In this document: piece by piece, positions 21,552 through 37,363 of the stretch
Layout of the letters: the number at the start of each line of letters is the position of its first letter
Numbering within the stretch: the first letter of the stretch is position 1
Origin: Lactifluus volemus
Taxonomy: Eukaryota; Basidiomycota; Agaricomycetes; Russulales; Russulaceae
Assembly: GCA_022376515.1 (NCBI GenBank)
Contig: WTXI01000006.1
Location: 744,001-808,000 of the forward strand
Direction: 5' to 3'
Length of the DNA: 64,000 bases
The notes under the pieces: generated by a model
The model's database searches: none
What the model saw: the letters and a program-made list of their open reading frames with translations, nothing else
What the model was told of the DNA's origin: nothing
Program-made: the position numbers and the translations under genes

Positions 21552-24522
21552 TCAATCAGCGCATTGGTGATCGCCGCGATCCATGCCTTTGAAGTGTTGG
21601 TCCTCCGACACCTGAGTAAGGTTGCTTTGAAACTGTGAGCTGGTGTCGGTCTTGGTTACCTCCCGTAGTGCCATGGTTGCATAAGCAGCAGTTCCCAAGA
21701 TGAGCCGAATCTGAAGGGCGAGAAATCGACCGTCAAGGGCAGGTGCAGGGGAATCATAGCCTAGCAAACGATCCTCATCCGACTGCGCCAGCGGAACGTC
21801 TGGATCTGTATATCGTAGCACAGACCATGACAGTTCCTTTGGCAGATGTAAATGTTGCGATAGGAACCACCGAGCGTGTAGTCCCTGCAATAATATGACC
21901 ATGAAGAACGGTGCATCTCCAACAAAATACCAATCTCACTTTTGAGGCCGTTGGAAGTTGTCTGGATCCAGCCCATCCCTGATGAGGTACTCTCTGTACT
22001 TCTCGCCCAAGTCGCCCCCAGGGAAAGCAACATCGTTGCCTGGTAGTGGCATGACAACATCAAATATTGAGTACTTGTCAACGTCTTCTTCAGTAAGTGT
22101 TTTCACGCGTGGCGCTTGCCAGGGTTTCTTATTGTTTTTGTGCCCCGAAGAGGATTCCTCTAGAGTGGGGGATATAATAAGACCAAGAAACAGTCGGAGG
22201 TGACCACGGACCTACATCCGCACCAGGTTGTATGTTAGCATCGCCATCGTCGACATCCATGCCGTCCGCAACCTCAGCCTGCTCTACTGTCCCGGATTCG
22301 AGAACAAGGTCTCCAGGAACCGGTTTGTCTGCGCCCCATGTCTTGATGCGCTCGGAAACGATCGCATTCCATACATACGATTGGTATGCATGAACGTACA
22401 TCAACCTTAGGTTCCTTGGGATCTGTCGGCCGCGATACTTTAGATGAGTTCTCGCCGAGCAGTCACAATAACCAGAACACGTGCCGTAGACAAAGTACCA
22501 AGAGCATTGCGCGTATCCCCCCGCTGTTTCTTGTAGCTCTCCAGAATGCATCGTTCTGCCACTACTCTTCGTGGAAGGAGCTCGAGAGCTTTGTCAAGAT
22601 CGCCATCATCGAGCCACGCACGTCGAGCCGCGAGCACATCCGGATGCTCGCCGGGGCGAGGTCGAAGTATCAAAGAAACGGCGAGGTGCCAATCGGATTT
22701 GAGTAAAGCGAGACCGATGGAGTGCGTAGGGATTGCAGCCGTGCCAAAGCGCTGCATACCTGAGTTCGGGATATTAAAAGGCCAGGTTTATGCACAACTG
22801 CCAATGAAGTCTTACCGTAATAATTGATAAAGCCACGCTCCTTGATGGAGTTCATAGCCTGGTCGATTGTTTCAATGGAATCGACTTGTACGTTTCTTTT
22901 GGTAATTGAGATAAGCACGCCACAGCAGCTAGCGGCATGTTCACCTTAAAGTGATCACAAAGGCATTACCCTTCAGCATCCCAAGCTCGAGCGCCGCCTT
23001 TCGATACGTAAGATCCGCTATCCTTACCCCGCGCTCTCCTCTTTCGCGGATTGCGTCATCGGCACTACGCTTCGTAGGTACACCATTAGCGAGTTTCCAG
23101 GCATCCTCCACTGTCTTCTCCCTGCGTCGTAGTGCTACACGCTGCACTGTCACCCCACGTTTATCTTTGGTGCCAGCTGTGGAAAGATCTTTGACCGAGA
23201 CATGTAAGGTGCGGGATAGATTTTGTAAGGCATCGTGCGTGTCTCGGTTTGTTTTTTGAAGCGTGAAATGTATGTATGGAGGGTAGGTGCCCCGTGGAGC
23301 GCGCTCGCCACGGGATCCTATTATGCGTGCTTGCGTTAGCGGCATTCGACCCACGAAAAGGTTGGATTACCTCCTCTTCCACCCCCACCTCCGTTTCCTC
23401 TTCTCGCCCAACGGACAACAATTCGCGAACCATCACTGCTGGTTGCGAGTTCGTTCATGTCAGTCTCGCTGTCCAACTTCCCGCCAAAGAGTTCGCGTAT
23501 AGTTTGGTGGAAGTTGGTGCGTGTTTGTTTTGAAGCGATAGGCTGTAGAACAGGGGTTTGTAAGGTACATAAGTTCAGAAAGTTGGGAGAGTACGCACCT
23601 CTGATAATATTTTGCGATGATCTTCGCGCACGGGCTTCCCCCCGCGCCCTCCTCGGCCTCCCCTGCCGCCGCGATCTCTTCCCCTTTTGCTACTTGCTTT
23701 CTTCCTCGTCATTTGCCTTTGGTTCCATACCTTCCTTGACAGTGGCAGAATCGGAAGCCCCGCTCTCATCGGCCTTGGTAACCAGACGGCCGGCCCAACC
23801 TGCATCACTTACGAACGGAGGGTTGGGTCCCTCAAGAAACATCTTCTTGAGCTCTTCTATTTTCTCTGCGGACAAGAACGGAGCGAGACGAGCCGTAAAC
23901 GATTCCGGCCATGGCACTTTGGGGACACCAGAAGAAGCTTGCTCGGTGTGTCTCACTTGTATCAAGAGTCCTGGAAGACGCCTCGGAACAAAGATCTGCC
24001 TCTACTTTTTCTGAAATCTCAGGAATTTCGCCTGGAGGAGCGTCCATGTTAGCCTCTGTTTTCTCAATGTCCTTTGCCTTTTTGGCAGGAGGCTCAGGCA
24101 TTCCCAGGGATTTGATGTGAACAACATTATAATCCTGATCAACTTCATTGACTAGGAAGTCAGTGAACCTTCAGAGAATCAATGAACGTTCAAGGCGTGC
24201 AGAATCGATGGCGCACCTCTGTTTGATTATGCCACCTATTTTTTGGACGTCCTTCGCGATGTACTCGGAGATACCAACGTCGGATTCCATGAGACGAATG
24301 ATTGCACCATTTTCATCCTGAAGAGGAGGGGCCGATCCGAGCAGAGAATGACTTGGGGGCAGGATAGTTTCCTTTTCAACCACCGCAACGCTGGTCGCCG
24401 CGGGCGCACTAGTGAGGTTGCGGCGAGTCAGAGGTGGAACCTTGAATGTTCAGCTCCTCCGTGGTATCACCAACTTTGAGCCTTTTAGACAGAGGTGCCT
24501 CCGCGGTGCCATCCAGGGTCAT
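21552..24522 (-). CDS. PUS7: tRNA/mRNA pseudouridine synthase 7 (TruD family)
   Basis: Isomerises uridine to pseudouridine in U2 snRNA, tRNA, 5S rRNA and mRNA. Exons on the minus strand carry [71 protein letters not shown], an RG-rich insert ([12 protein letters not shown]), then the TruD catalytic motif [18 protein letters not shown]. Further on are [17 protein letters not shown], the Pus7 motif [19 protein letters not shown], and [20 protein letters not shown] to the stop at 21552. The intron before IPRNLR (about 22423-22484) seems to use a GC donor. The probable start [17 protein letters not shown] at 24522 lies 128 bp from URA3 and is divergent from it; one frame step between it and ILPPSH near 24438-24460 is unresolved (short intron or indel). 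Confidence 0.9.
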
Positions 24523-24650
24523 GATCTCGCTCGCGGAGCAAAACCGGGCCATTTGTTATCAGAGCCTGAGGAAGACGAGAGCACACAAGCCGGGCCGCCC
24601 TTTCCCCAGTTACATTGCGCCGACTGAGCGAGTCCGCGATTAGCGATAAG

Positions 24651-25597
24651 ATGCCCGCCCATCTCAATACTTATGCCGACCGCGCAAAACATCACATAAA
24701 TCCCGCTGCGAAGGCACTCCTCGAAACCGTAGAGAGAAAGCAGTCGAACTTATGTGTCAGCGTCGATGTAACATCTTCTAAAGACTTTCTGTCCATCGTC
24801 GATACTGTCGGCCCATATGTCTGTCTCATCAAGGCAAGCCTGAGTCTCGGAACCAAAAAAAGAAACATTCTGACAATCTTGAAGCCAGACACACATCGAT
24901 ATCATTGAGGACTTTGAGCCTTCTCTCATCCCTCGTTTACAGGAGCTCAGCACCAAGCACGACTTTCTACTATTCGAGGATCGCAAGTTCGCGGACATTG
25001 GTAAATCATAAACTTTATCACCCTACGACTGAGAGCTGAAAGTTGCTACGTTCACAAGGCAATACCGTCGCTCTGCAGTACTCGTCTGGAGTGCACAAAA
25101 TCGCGACGTGGGCACACATCACCAACGCACATCCAGTGCCTGGCCCATCCATAATCAAAGGGTTGGCGACAGTCGGCCTACCGCTGGGTCGCGGCCTTCT
25201 CCTTCTCGCTGAGATGTCGACAGCAGGTACTCTGGCACGCGACGCGTATACCGAGGATGCGGTCCGAATGGCGCGCGGCGTGCGCGACTTTGTTATCGGG
25301 TTCGTCGCCCAGGGTCGCATGGAAGGTGTTGGCATTCGTGAAGGGACACAACGGGACGAAACTGAAGACTTTTTGATCTTGACGCCCGGCGTGGGATTGG
25401 ACACTACCGGAGATGGACTGGGCCAACAGTATCGTACGCCGGAACAGGTCGTCACCGAAAGTGGTTGTGACATCATCATCGTCGGAAGAGGTATTTACGG
25501 TAAGCCTGGAAATTTGGTTGTTGGGGAGGTCCAGAGGCAGGCGGAAAGATACAAGGAAGCCGGATGGAATGCTTACCTTCAGCGCTTAAACTTTTAA
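24651..25597 (+). CDS. URA3: Orotidine-5'-phosphate decarboxylase
   Basis: Last step of de novo UMP synthesis: decarboxylates OMP to UMP in the cytosol. Three exons (24651-24833, 24889-25000, 25059-25597) give 834 nt and 277 aa, the usual size for the fungal enzyme. The catalytic motif is in [12 protein letters not shown] (Lys of the DRKFAD core), followed by [18 protein letters not shown]. The substrate-loop region is [20 protein letters not shown] and the phosphate-binding end is [11 protein letters not shown]. The first intron has a GC donor (AAG/GCAAGC) with a normal AG acceptor (24834-24888); no GT donor fits the conserved frame [13 protein letters not shown]. All frames close, so the gene looks functional. 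It is divergent from PUS7 and convergent with DOM34. Confidence 0.96.
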
Positions 25598-25724
25598 ACC
25601 ATGAGCGTGAATAAATCCTGTATGTCTGTACCCATTGTCATGGAAGAAGAGATGCGAGGAATACAACTTAATTCTGTAAGTGCGCGAATGCAAGAGATAC
25701 AACTGATGCAAAGCAACAGTGAGG

Positions 25725-27373
25725 TTAAACTTCTTCATTTGCTTCTTTCTTTCGCCTTTCCTCTTCCTCCTTGGCTTCCCTCTCTTCTGCTTCAACGACT
25801 TCGATGTCTAATGGGAACGTCAAGATGGCAGCGATACCAGTGATTTGATTGAGCTCTGCAAGTACAACCATCAACTGAAGTAGGTCATCGAGAGTATGAA
25901 TACGCACGCTGTCCACTCTCGTGCATGCTAGAGAATATGAGGACCTCTCCTCGTTTCTCTCGTACGTCCTCCACGATTGTAACATATCTCTTCCTGACTT
26001 CCGGGTCGTGAGCTCGAAAGAGCTCATCAGAGATAAGAAGAGTGCCAACAGCGCCCCGATCCACTGCAAGAGCGACATGATCTGGACCATACCACGCTCG
26101 CTGCTCATCCGAGGCAAGCATCTTGAAGAAACTAGGGGGAAATCAAAAGACGGCCTGACACCGATCATGCGTAACTAGTTGTACCTATCGAGCATGATGC
26201 CTTCCCTGGCAAACTTGGTCTCCTTTAGCTGGGAGACTATCTACGAACAAGGCGAAGGGCGAAGAAGGTGAGGGACATTTCCAGGTAAACCGACGAGAAA
26301 CACGAACTTCGGGGCTCTTCAGGACCTCGACCAAGCTATGCACGTGTGGACTGTTCACGTGTACGCGCATGAATTTCTGTCGCGTGCCCAACAACACCTT
26401 ATTTCCCGTCTGCGTCGCTTGTGCCATAATATAATCGAACACGGCATCGCGAACCCACCCAGGGCTCGCAATGATGATCGCGCGGAGCGTGGGATTAGCA
26501 TATGGGATATGCCGAAGGAAGGACTGGTACAGCGTATCATAGAATCGTGCGAGTCCCTTCTCGTGAGCGGTTGCAGAGCCGGCACGCTTGCGTGGGACCG
26601 GCACGTCGATACGTTGCAACACGACAGTCATGTGTTGTGAGAGCAGACAAAACGCTGCCGTGCCTGTTCAAAGGGGTTCAGTGTTAGTGCTCACGCAAAC
26701 CGTATAAGGACAAGCAAAATGGGATGGACCTGACCTTCGCCACAGACGACGGCACCAACCTCCGCCCCACGTCCAGGCTGCGAGGCCTCCTCGACCCGTT
26801 CAAGCGATATGCTGTCCCACTCTGCTTTCTCTATCCGAACGTCGCGATTGGCCTCTATGTCCAGGGTGTGGAACGCGCCCATCTTGACGTGATCGTTCTC
26901 CTCCACAACACGTCCCATGATCTGCAGGGACGCTGTAGGTTCTACAGGCGCAGAAGTGGAAGAATCGCCAGCTGCGGTGGTTGCGGTGACCGGGGGTGTG
27001 AAAGCTATACGAGTCACTTGGAGGGTCAGCGTCGTGCGGACGCGGTGCGAATCGGACGAGCCAGTCGCCGAAACGTTTTGTACACGGCTATAAGATAGGG
27101 TCAGGACGCGCAGAGCAAGGGAACTTGCAACGCATACCGTATTGCCGGGGCGCGCACGTTGTCACCCTATTTCTGACCCTGAATCTTCGTGCGAAGGAGC
27201 GGTACGAAGAAGATTTACCTCTTGAATGAGGTTGTATAAATGCCACATGTCCTCATCTTCTTCTGGACGTAGTTTGATGTGTCCCTAGACGCCGTTCAAA
27301 GACAACCCTAGCGCTACATCGCGATGTGAATACGCACTGAGCCTTTGATAATCTGCTTACTGACAATCTTCAT
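25725..27373 (-). CDS. DOM34: Dom34/Pelota ribosome-rescue factor
   Basis: Dom34 (Pelota) resembles eRF1 and, with Hbs1, splits stalled ribosomes in no-go and non-stop decay. A 36-nt first exon (27373-27338, [12 protein letters not shown]) joins [20 protein letters not shown]. The N-terminal Sm-like domain continues with [20 protein letters not shown] and [20 protein letters not shown]. The middle domain holds [19 protein letters not shown] and [20 protein letters not shown]; the C-terminal domain holds [20 protein letters not shown] and [20 protein letters not shown]. The tail is an acidic/basic coiled run ending at 25725. There is no GGQ motif, as expected for Dom34 rather than eRF1. All exons join in frame. 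The part before about 26428 is duplicated at 30815-31700. Confidence 0.93.
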
Positions 27374-27490
27374 GACGATCCACTGGTAGCTGAATGACCT
27401 CAAGTGACCATTCAACCATTCCGGCCCGGCTATTGCTGAGATGTTTGGAGAGCCTGCCTGGCGCCCCTCCTCGACGTCCTGCACCAAACC

Positions 27491-28430
27491 ATGTTGACAT
27501 TCGGCGACGACCACACCACACAGTAAGCCTTTACATAGCTCAGCTGTTTTTTTATACATAGTCTATGTACTCCGAACACGAGGGTTGCTCATTTTCTCAG
27601 CTTGTCGCGTCCTCCTCCACCGTTTCCGCGTCCCACTCTGCGAGGACAAGGCATCAGCGCGAGAAAGTCACCGGCGAACTCTTTGGTGCTGTGTCAAATG
27701 CTTGCTAACGGCTGACTCTAAGGGAACGCGTGAAGCAGATGTGGGAGGACATGCACGGAAAATACACCGAACTGACCGACGAGAAGGAAATCATCCGCAC
27801 GGGTCGTGAGTTCTTCGTGCGACATGTGCTCGGGAACGACAGATTTGAGCCACTATGCATTATCCATTTCTACCACAGCAACTTCCGCCGCTGTGAATTT
27901 TAGCGGACAAAACAGATAACTTAGTCGAGGACTCTGCCACTGTCCTCAACGCGATATTCTTTACATCACCGTGACTCGTGTACGATCTCCCAGCCACTGA
28001 CTTTGACCAGCTACGAACGGACTACTTAAGATTTCCAATACGTTCTCGTATGAGGCGTCTCTCTTATCGCGTGCCGCGTTCTTGATCCCTGACTCGGAGT
28101 CCGAGTAGTACACCTCCATTCAATCAGCCCACTTTCATGTGATAATTGAATGGATTCAGCATTGACCTGATTCAATATATTACTGAACTCTGGGTCTAAC
28201 TGAAACTATGCCTTTCTTTGTAGAAAAAACTGGGAATATATCAAAGCTTTGCCCTGCGTCATATGCTTTATCAAGGGCGTCTCAAAAGACAGGCATGTGC
28301 AGCACCTTGGAGCCTCGACTACTACATTCAGGTTCGGGTTTTTCTTAAAATTCCAAGTTCATGATTTAATCCCGCGGAACTCTTCTACGCCAGGATTGTC
28401 ATAATGACGACTTTGACTAGTTCGACGATT
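27491..28430 (+). pseudogene. TXNDC9/PLP1-like thioredoxin-fold gene, decayed copy
   Basis: Left-unit copy of the gene at 31724-32811. The start is still visible (MLTFGDDHTT at 27491) and the conserved block HGKYTELTDEKEIIRT and IIHFYHSNFRRCE can be read. However, a 4-nt deletion and a loss of roughly 110 nt remove the acidic region, an in-frame TAG follows RRCEF where the intact copy has MDKHLA, and the exon for LAPKYFNTRFL is largely gone. The GC donor of the late intron (GACAG/GCATGTGC) is still present. This is decay beyond one-base sequencing error. Confidence 0.82.
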
Positions 28431-28555
28431 GAGTACTGTACTACAACATATATTTCTCGGGTCGCCGCTAGGAAGCATGTTCCGAGGCTACGGATATATT
28501 AACCTACCCGGCTCCAGTCACCAGGACAACGTGGTTCTCATTTTGGTGATAAACT

Positions 28556-30722
<2,167 letters not shown>

Positions 30723-30814
30723 CAAGGAATAAAAAAAGGTCAAAATATCACATCTCGATTCAGACCAGACCTCGAGTGACGTCGATGTCGGCGATATGCC
30801 TTGCGACACAGACA

Positions 30815-31700
30815 TAATATAATCGAACACGGCACCGCGTACCCACCGGGCTCGCAATGGTAAGGGTGGGATTAGTAGTGGGATGTGCCGAAGGAAGGAC
30901 TAGTAGAGCGTAACACAGAAGTGTGCGAGCCATTCGCGAGCGGTTGCAGAGCTGGCACGCTTGCGCCGTTGCATATGTGCTGTGAAAATAGACAAACGCC
31001 GCCATTCCTGTTTAATGGAGTTCGATATTAGTATCCACGCAAACCACATGAGGAAAGATGAGGTAGGAAGTCTGCTCGACCTGACCTTCGCCACAGACGA
31101 TGGTGCCAACCTTCACCCCGTGTCCAGGCTGCGACACCTCCTCGACAGATCGAGCGATATGCTGTCCCACTCTGCTTCTCTATCCGGAAGTAGTGATTAG
31201 CCTCTATGTCCAGGGTGTGGAACGCGCCCATCTTGACGTGATCGTTCTCCTCCACAACACGTCCCGTGATCGGCAGGGCGCTGTGGTTCTACAGCGCAGA
31301 AGTGGGTGAGTCGCCAGCTGCGGTGGTTGCGGTGACCGGGGGTGTGAAAGCAATTCAAGTCACTTGGAGGGTCAGCATGGTGCGGATCCGACGGGCCCAT
31401 GCAGAAGCGTTTTGTACACGGCTATAAGACAGAGTCAGGACGCCGATAGCAAGGGAATTTGCTATCCATACCGTATTGCCGGGCACGCGCACGTTGTCAC
31501 CCTATTTCTGACTTCTGAATCTTCGTGCGAAGGAGCGGTACGAAGAAGATTTACCTCTTGAATGAGGTTGTATAAATGCCACATGTCCTCATCTTCTTCC
31601 GGACGTACTTTGATGTGTCCCAGACGCTGTTGATGTTCATCTAACGACATTTCGGCCCGGCTGTTGCGCGAGACGCTTCGAGCTCTGGGCTCGCTCATCG
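30815..31700 (-). pseudogene. Truncated DOM34 copy at duplication junction
   Basis: Right-unit remnant of DOM34. It keeps [20 protein letters not shown], parts of [19 protein letters not shown] and WVRGAVFDYIM. The first exon (MKIVSKQ...) is deleted, a one-base shift follows RIEK, and everything downstream of FDYIM is absent because the duplication breakpoint lies there (30815). Sequence from the esterase leader of the left unit follows directly, producing a meaningless chimeric ORF at 30857-30315. It cannot encode a rescue factor. Confidence 0.88.
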
Positions 31701-31723
31701 ACGTCTTGCATTGCACCAAATCA

Positions 31724-32811
31724 TGTCGACGTTGGGCGACGACGACACCACACAGTAAGCCTTCACATAATATTCTCCATGAGACGTTTTTAGATCTCAG
31801 TGTTTTGTTTTCATGAACGTAGTCTACGCTCTCAGAACGCGAAGGTTGCCCATCTTACTTCTCAGCTTGTCGCGTCTTCCTCCACTGCTCCTGTGTCCCG
31901 CTCCGACCTGGACTCAGACGCCCTTGACGAGGAAGAGTTGTTTGCAGAACTAGAGGCGGAAATAGAGAACGATGACGGGCCGCTGCGGGAACAAGGCCTG
32001 AAAGAACTGCGCCGCGAGTAAGTCACCGCCAAACTTTCTGGCGCTTTGCCAAATAATTTTCATGAATCTCTGACTGACTGACTCTGAATTGCTTTGGTGC
32101 ATAGGATGGAACGTATGAAGCAGATGCGGGAAGAGATGCACGGAAAATACACCGAGCTAACCGACGAGAAGGAAATTATCCGCACGAGTGCGTAAGTTCT
32201 CTCACGCGACATGTAGCCTGTTCCCAGCCTAACGTTGGCTATTGACAGATCTGAGCCACAATGCGTCATTCATTTCTACCACAGCAACTTTCACCGCTGT
32301 GAAATCATGGACAAGCACCTAGCAGTACGTCGGCCCTCTGTAACCACTAGAGCTCTGGATCTAATTCATCCAATCGAGGCACTTGCCCCGAAGTATTTTA
32401 ATACGAGGTTCTTGCGTGTTTTTGTAGAAAACGTGCCTTTCCTTGTAGAAAAATTGGAAATCAAAGTTTTACCCTGCGTTATATGCTTTATCAAAGGCAT
32501 CTCAAAAGACAGGCATGTGCAGCGCCTAGCAACTTCCCTTCTTATCTTAACATCACAAGCAGAATTATTGGCTTCGAAGAACTTGGGAACGTAGATAGTT
32601 TTAGCACCGCCACCCTGGAGCTCCGACTGCAACACACAGGTTCGGGTGTTCCTAATTCCCGAGTTCATGATTTAATCCTGAGGTTCCAGGTGTTATCCAA
32701 AAAGATCCTCATTTCGTGCCTGTTGTTAACCATGCACGAGCTGTTGTATCCCGCGGAACTCGCCTACGCCAGGATCGCCATGATGACAACGATGACGACT
32801 TTGACCTTTGA
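31724..32811 (+). CDS. TXNDC9/PLP1-like phosducin-family thioredoxin-fold protein
   Basis: Members assist CCT chaperonin folding of tubulin and actin in the cytosol. Spliced by hand: MSTLGDDDTT, then LRSQNAKVAHLTSQLVASSS, an acidic helix (DALDEEELFAELEAEIE), MERMKQMREEMHGKYTEL, CVIHFYHSNFHRCEIMDKHL, LAPKYFNTRFLRVFVENVPF, KLEIKVLPCVICFIKG, RIIGFEELGNVDSFSTATLE and a tail ending in an Asp-rich DDNDDDFDL at 32811. The phosducin-like thioredoxin fold lacks the catalytic CxxC, with HR-C-E instead. One intron (32513-32562) uses a GC donor, shared with the decayed copy at 27491-28430. It is the only intact copy in the window. It lies divergent to the DOM34 remnant, so its promoter region was carried by the duplication. 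Confidence 0.85.
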
Positions 32812-32893
32812 GTACTGCATTATAATATCTGCCTCGAGTCGCCGCTAGGAAACAAGTTCCGAGATTGCAGAAAAATCAATAAGCTGGCTCTGG

Positions 32894-35050
<2,157 letters not shown>

Positions 35051-35208
35051 CGGCGGGATCAAAGTGTATGCGTGGTGGGATACGACACGATCACGTGAGT
35101 AAGTTATTCAATCTTCGACACTCCAAGAGTGACGTCGTCAATGTCGATGACGATGGAGATCGTGAGGGGTTCACTCTTTATTATTTCTTCTACACCTTTG
35201 ATCACAAT

Positions 35209-37363
35209 ATGCCCAAACGTGCTTCTCATACTGTAGACTCACCGTCAAAGAGGTTGCGCCTTGACCACCCTTTCACTCTCCATAGAGTTGCTTCTCCTGA
35301 GGCAGCTGCCGCAGCGGATGCCGACCCTCCCCTGAGAAGACTCCTCAGAACTTTAGAACATGTCAAGACAACGTCTACAAAGGCAGGAGACTCCGTAGTG
35401 TATTGGATGAGAATGGACGACATGAGGGGTAAGCACACCTGTTTTCTTCACCTCCTGTCTTCTGATTTCCGTCAGTCTGTGATAACCGTGCGCTCGCACA
35501 GGCTTCTGCAATGGCAGTCGAAAGTTGCATTCCACTTCTTGTCTTTTTTATCTTGAGCCCACAGGATTATTCCCTCCACGATACGAGCTCCCGCCGGATT
35601 GATTTTGCTCTCCGCAATCTCTTCATTCTCAAGGTTTTAATTCTACTATTATTCCTCCGGGTTTAGAACATTCTGTGACCTAGAACGTTCATATTTTAGG
35701 ATTCTCTTTCCAAGCTAAACATACCGCTTCATGTATCCACCCAAACTTCCCGCCGAACGCTACCCGCTTATGTCATCTCGCTTCTGCAATCAGTGAACGC
35801 CACTCAGGTGTTTGCAAATATCGAGTATGAAGTCGATGAACTCCAGCGTGACCTAACCGTTTCCAAACTCGCTCATGAAAATGGGATTCTCCCCACTTTT
35901 TTGCACGATAAACTGGTCGTTGAGCCAGGGCTGCTCTCGACAAAGCAGGGTAAACCATATTCAGTACGTCCCTGCCCTCCCAGAGAAGCCTACATAAAGA
36001 TCAACGGCATCAGGTTTATTCTCCATTTCAACGCCAGTGGCTATCTACTATAAATAACGACATAAGCAAGTACTTGGCAGAGGCACCGCCCCGGTCGCTA
36101 ACTCTCCGCATGTGAGACTTCACCCAGTCTTCGGAAAGTTGTTTGGAAGCGAGATCCCCTGTCAAGTCGACGGATATACATGTTCCGATAAGGACAAGAT
36201 GGCTGTTGTTTGGCCCGCGGGCATAGATGCGGCGCGCGAGGTACGCTTGTTCGATATTGTCGACTACAAGCCATTTGATTGCAGGGAACCTTAAGATGTT
36301 ACGCCGCTTCCTTCGCACAAAGTCTCGCAAAACTCATTTAGGTCCTGCCGACCCCCTCGAGGAAGGCGAAGATATTTCCAAAACACACAGCAGAGTTATG
36401 GTCTACAAAGAGAACAGAGACCGTGCCGACCAGAATACACCAGCCGCCTGAGGTAAATGACAGTAGAAACAACGATCATATTTAGTGACCATTTTTTAGC
36501 CCCTACCTTGCTGCGGGAGTCATTTCTGCGAGAGAATGCATACGTGCCGCCTTGGCTCCTCAGCACTAAGAAGTTGCAAACCAATCGGGATTCTGGGGTC
36601 GGGATGTGGGTTCAGGAAATTGGTAGCTATTTGCTTCATTCCTTTCGCTTTATTCTGGAGTTCACTTTCAAATAGCGTGGCGTGACTTTTACGGTCATGT
36701 CCTTGCCGCCTTCCCACGTGTTTCAATGGGACGCCCGTTTCGGGAGAAGTATGCAGGTGTCCAGTGGGAAACAAATCACGAACATCTCGAGGCTTGGAGG
36801 GCGGGTCGCACAGGAGTGCCGATCGTAGACGCCGCGATGCGACAGGCCAACTCCATGGGTGCGTTAACCTATCTCTGTGTATGAGTAAAGGTTAAGTACC
36901 GCGACTATAGGGTGGATGCACAATCGCGCGCGCATGATCGCTGCAATGTACCTCACTAAAGATCTTATGATCGATTGGCGTTTAGGCGAGAAAGTGTGCT
37001 ACCTCGCTTCCTCTGTCCCAAACGTCCCCCAACTAAAATCTGTCCTTGCAGCACTTCATGCAGCAGTTTATAGATGGTGACCTCGCCTCGAACAACGGCG
37101 GTTGGCAGTGGAGTGCGAGTACCGGCACAGATCCACAACCCTATTTTCGCGTTTTCAACCCTTACTCCCAGAGTGAGAAAGTTGACCCAAGCGGTGATTA
37201 TATCCGCACATTTGTTCCCGAACTTAGCAAGGTTTTTGGACCCGACATTCATAACCCTCCTGCCAAACTAGCAGAAAAATTGGGTTATCCAAGACCGCTG
37301 GTTGACCATAAGGAGGCACGGGTTAGGGCGCTGAGACGTTACAAGAATCCAGGGTTGAAGTGA
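35209..37363 (+). CDS. PHR1: Class I deoxyribodipyrimidine photolyase (frame-broken in the middle)
   Basis: Light-driven repair of cyclobutane pyrimidine dimers with FAD and an antenna cofactor. The N-terminal photolyase domain holds [31 protein letters not shown] and [19 protein letters not shown]. The FAD-binding half holds TRFLRT-like [94 protein letters not shown] and [15 protein letters not shown]. The last four exons are clean. In the middle, four joins need a one-base change: a C run at 36089-36092, the junction around 36240/36285, 36432-36440 and 36550-36562. The start ATG at 35209 lies only about 40 bp right of the inferred duplication edge. It is either a real gene with assembly indels or a recent pseudogene; I favour the first. 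Confidence 0.85.
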
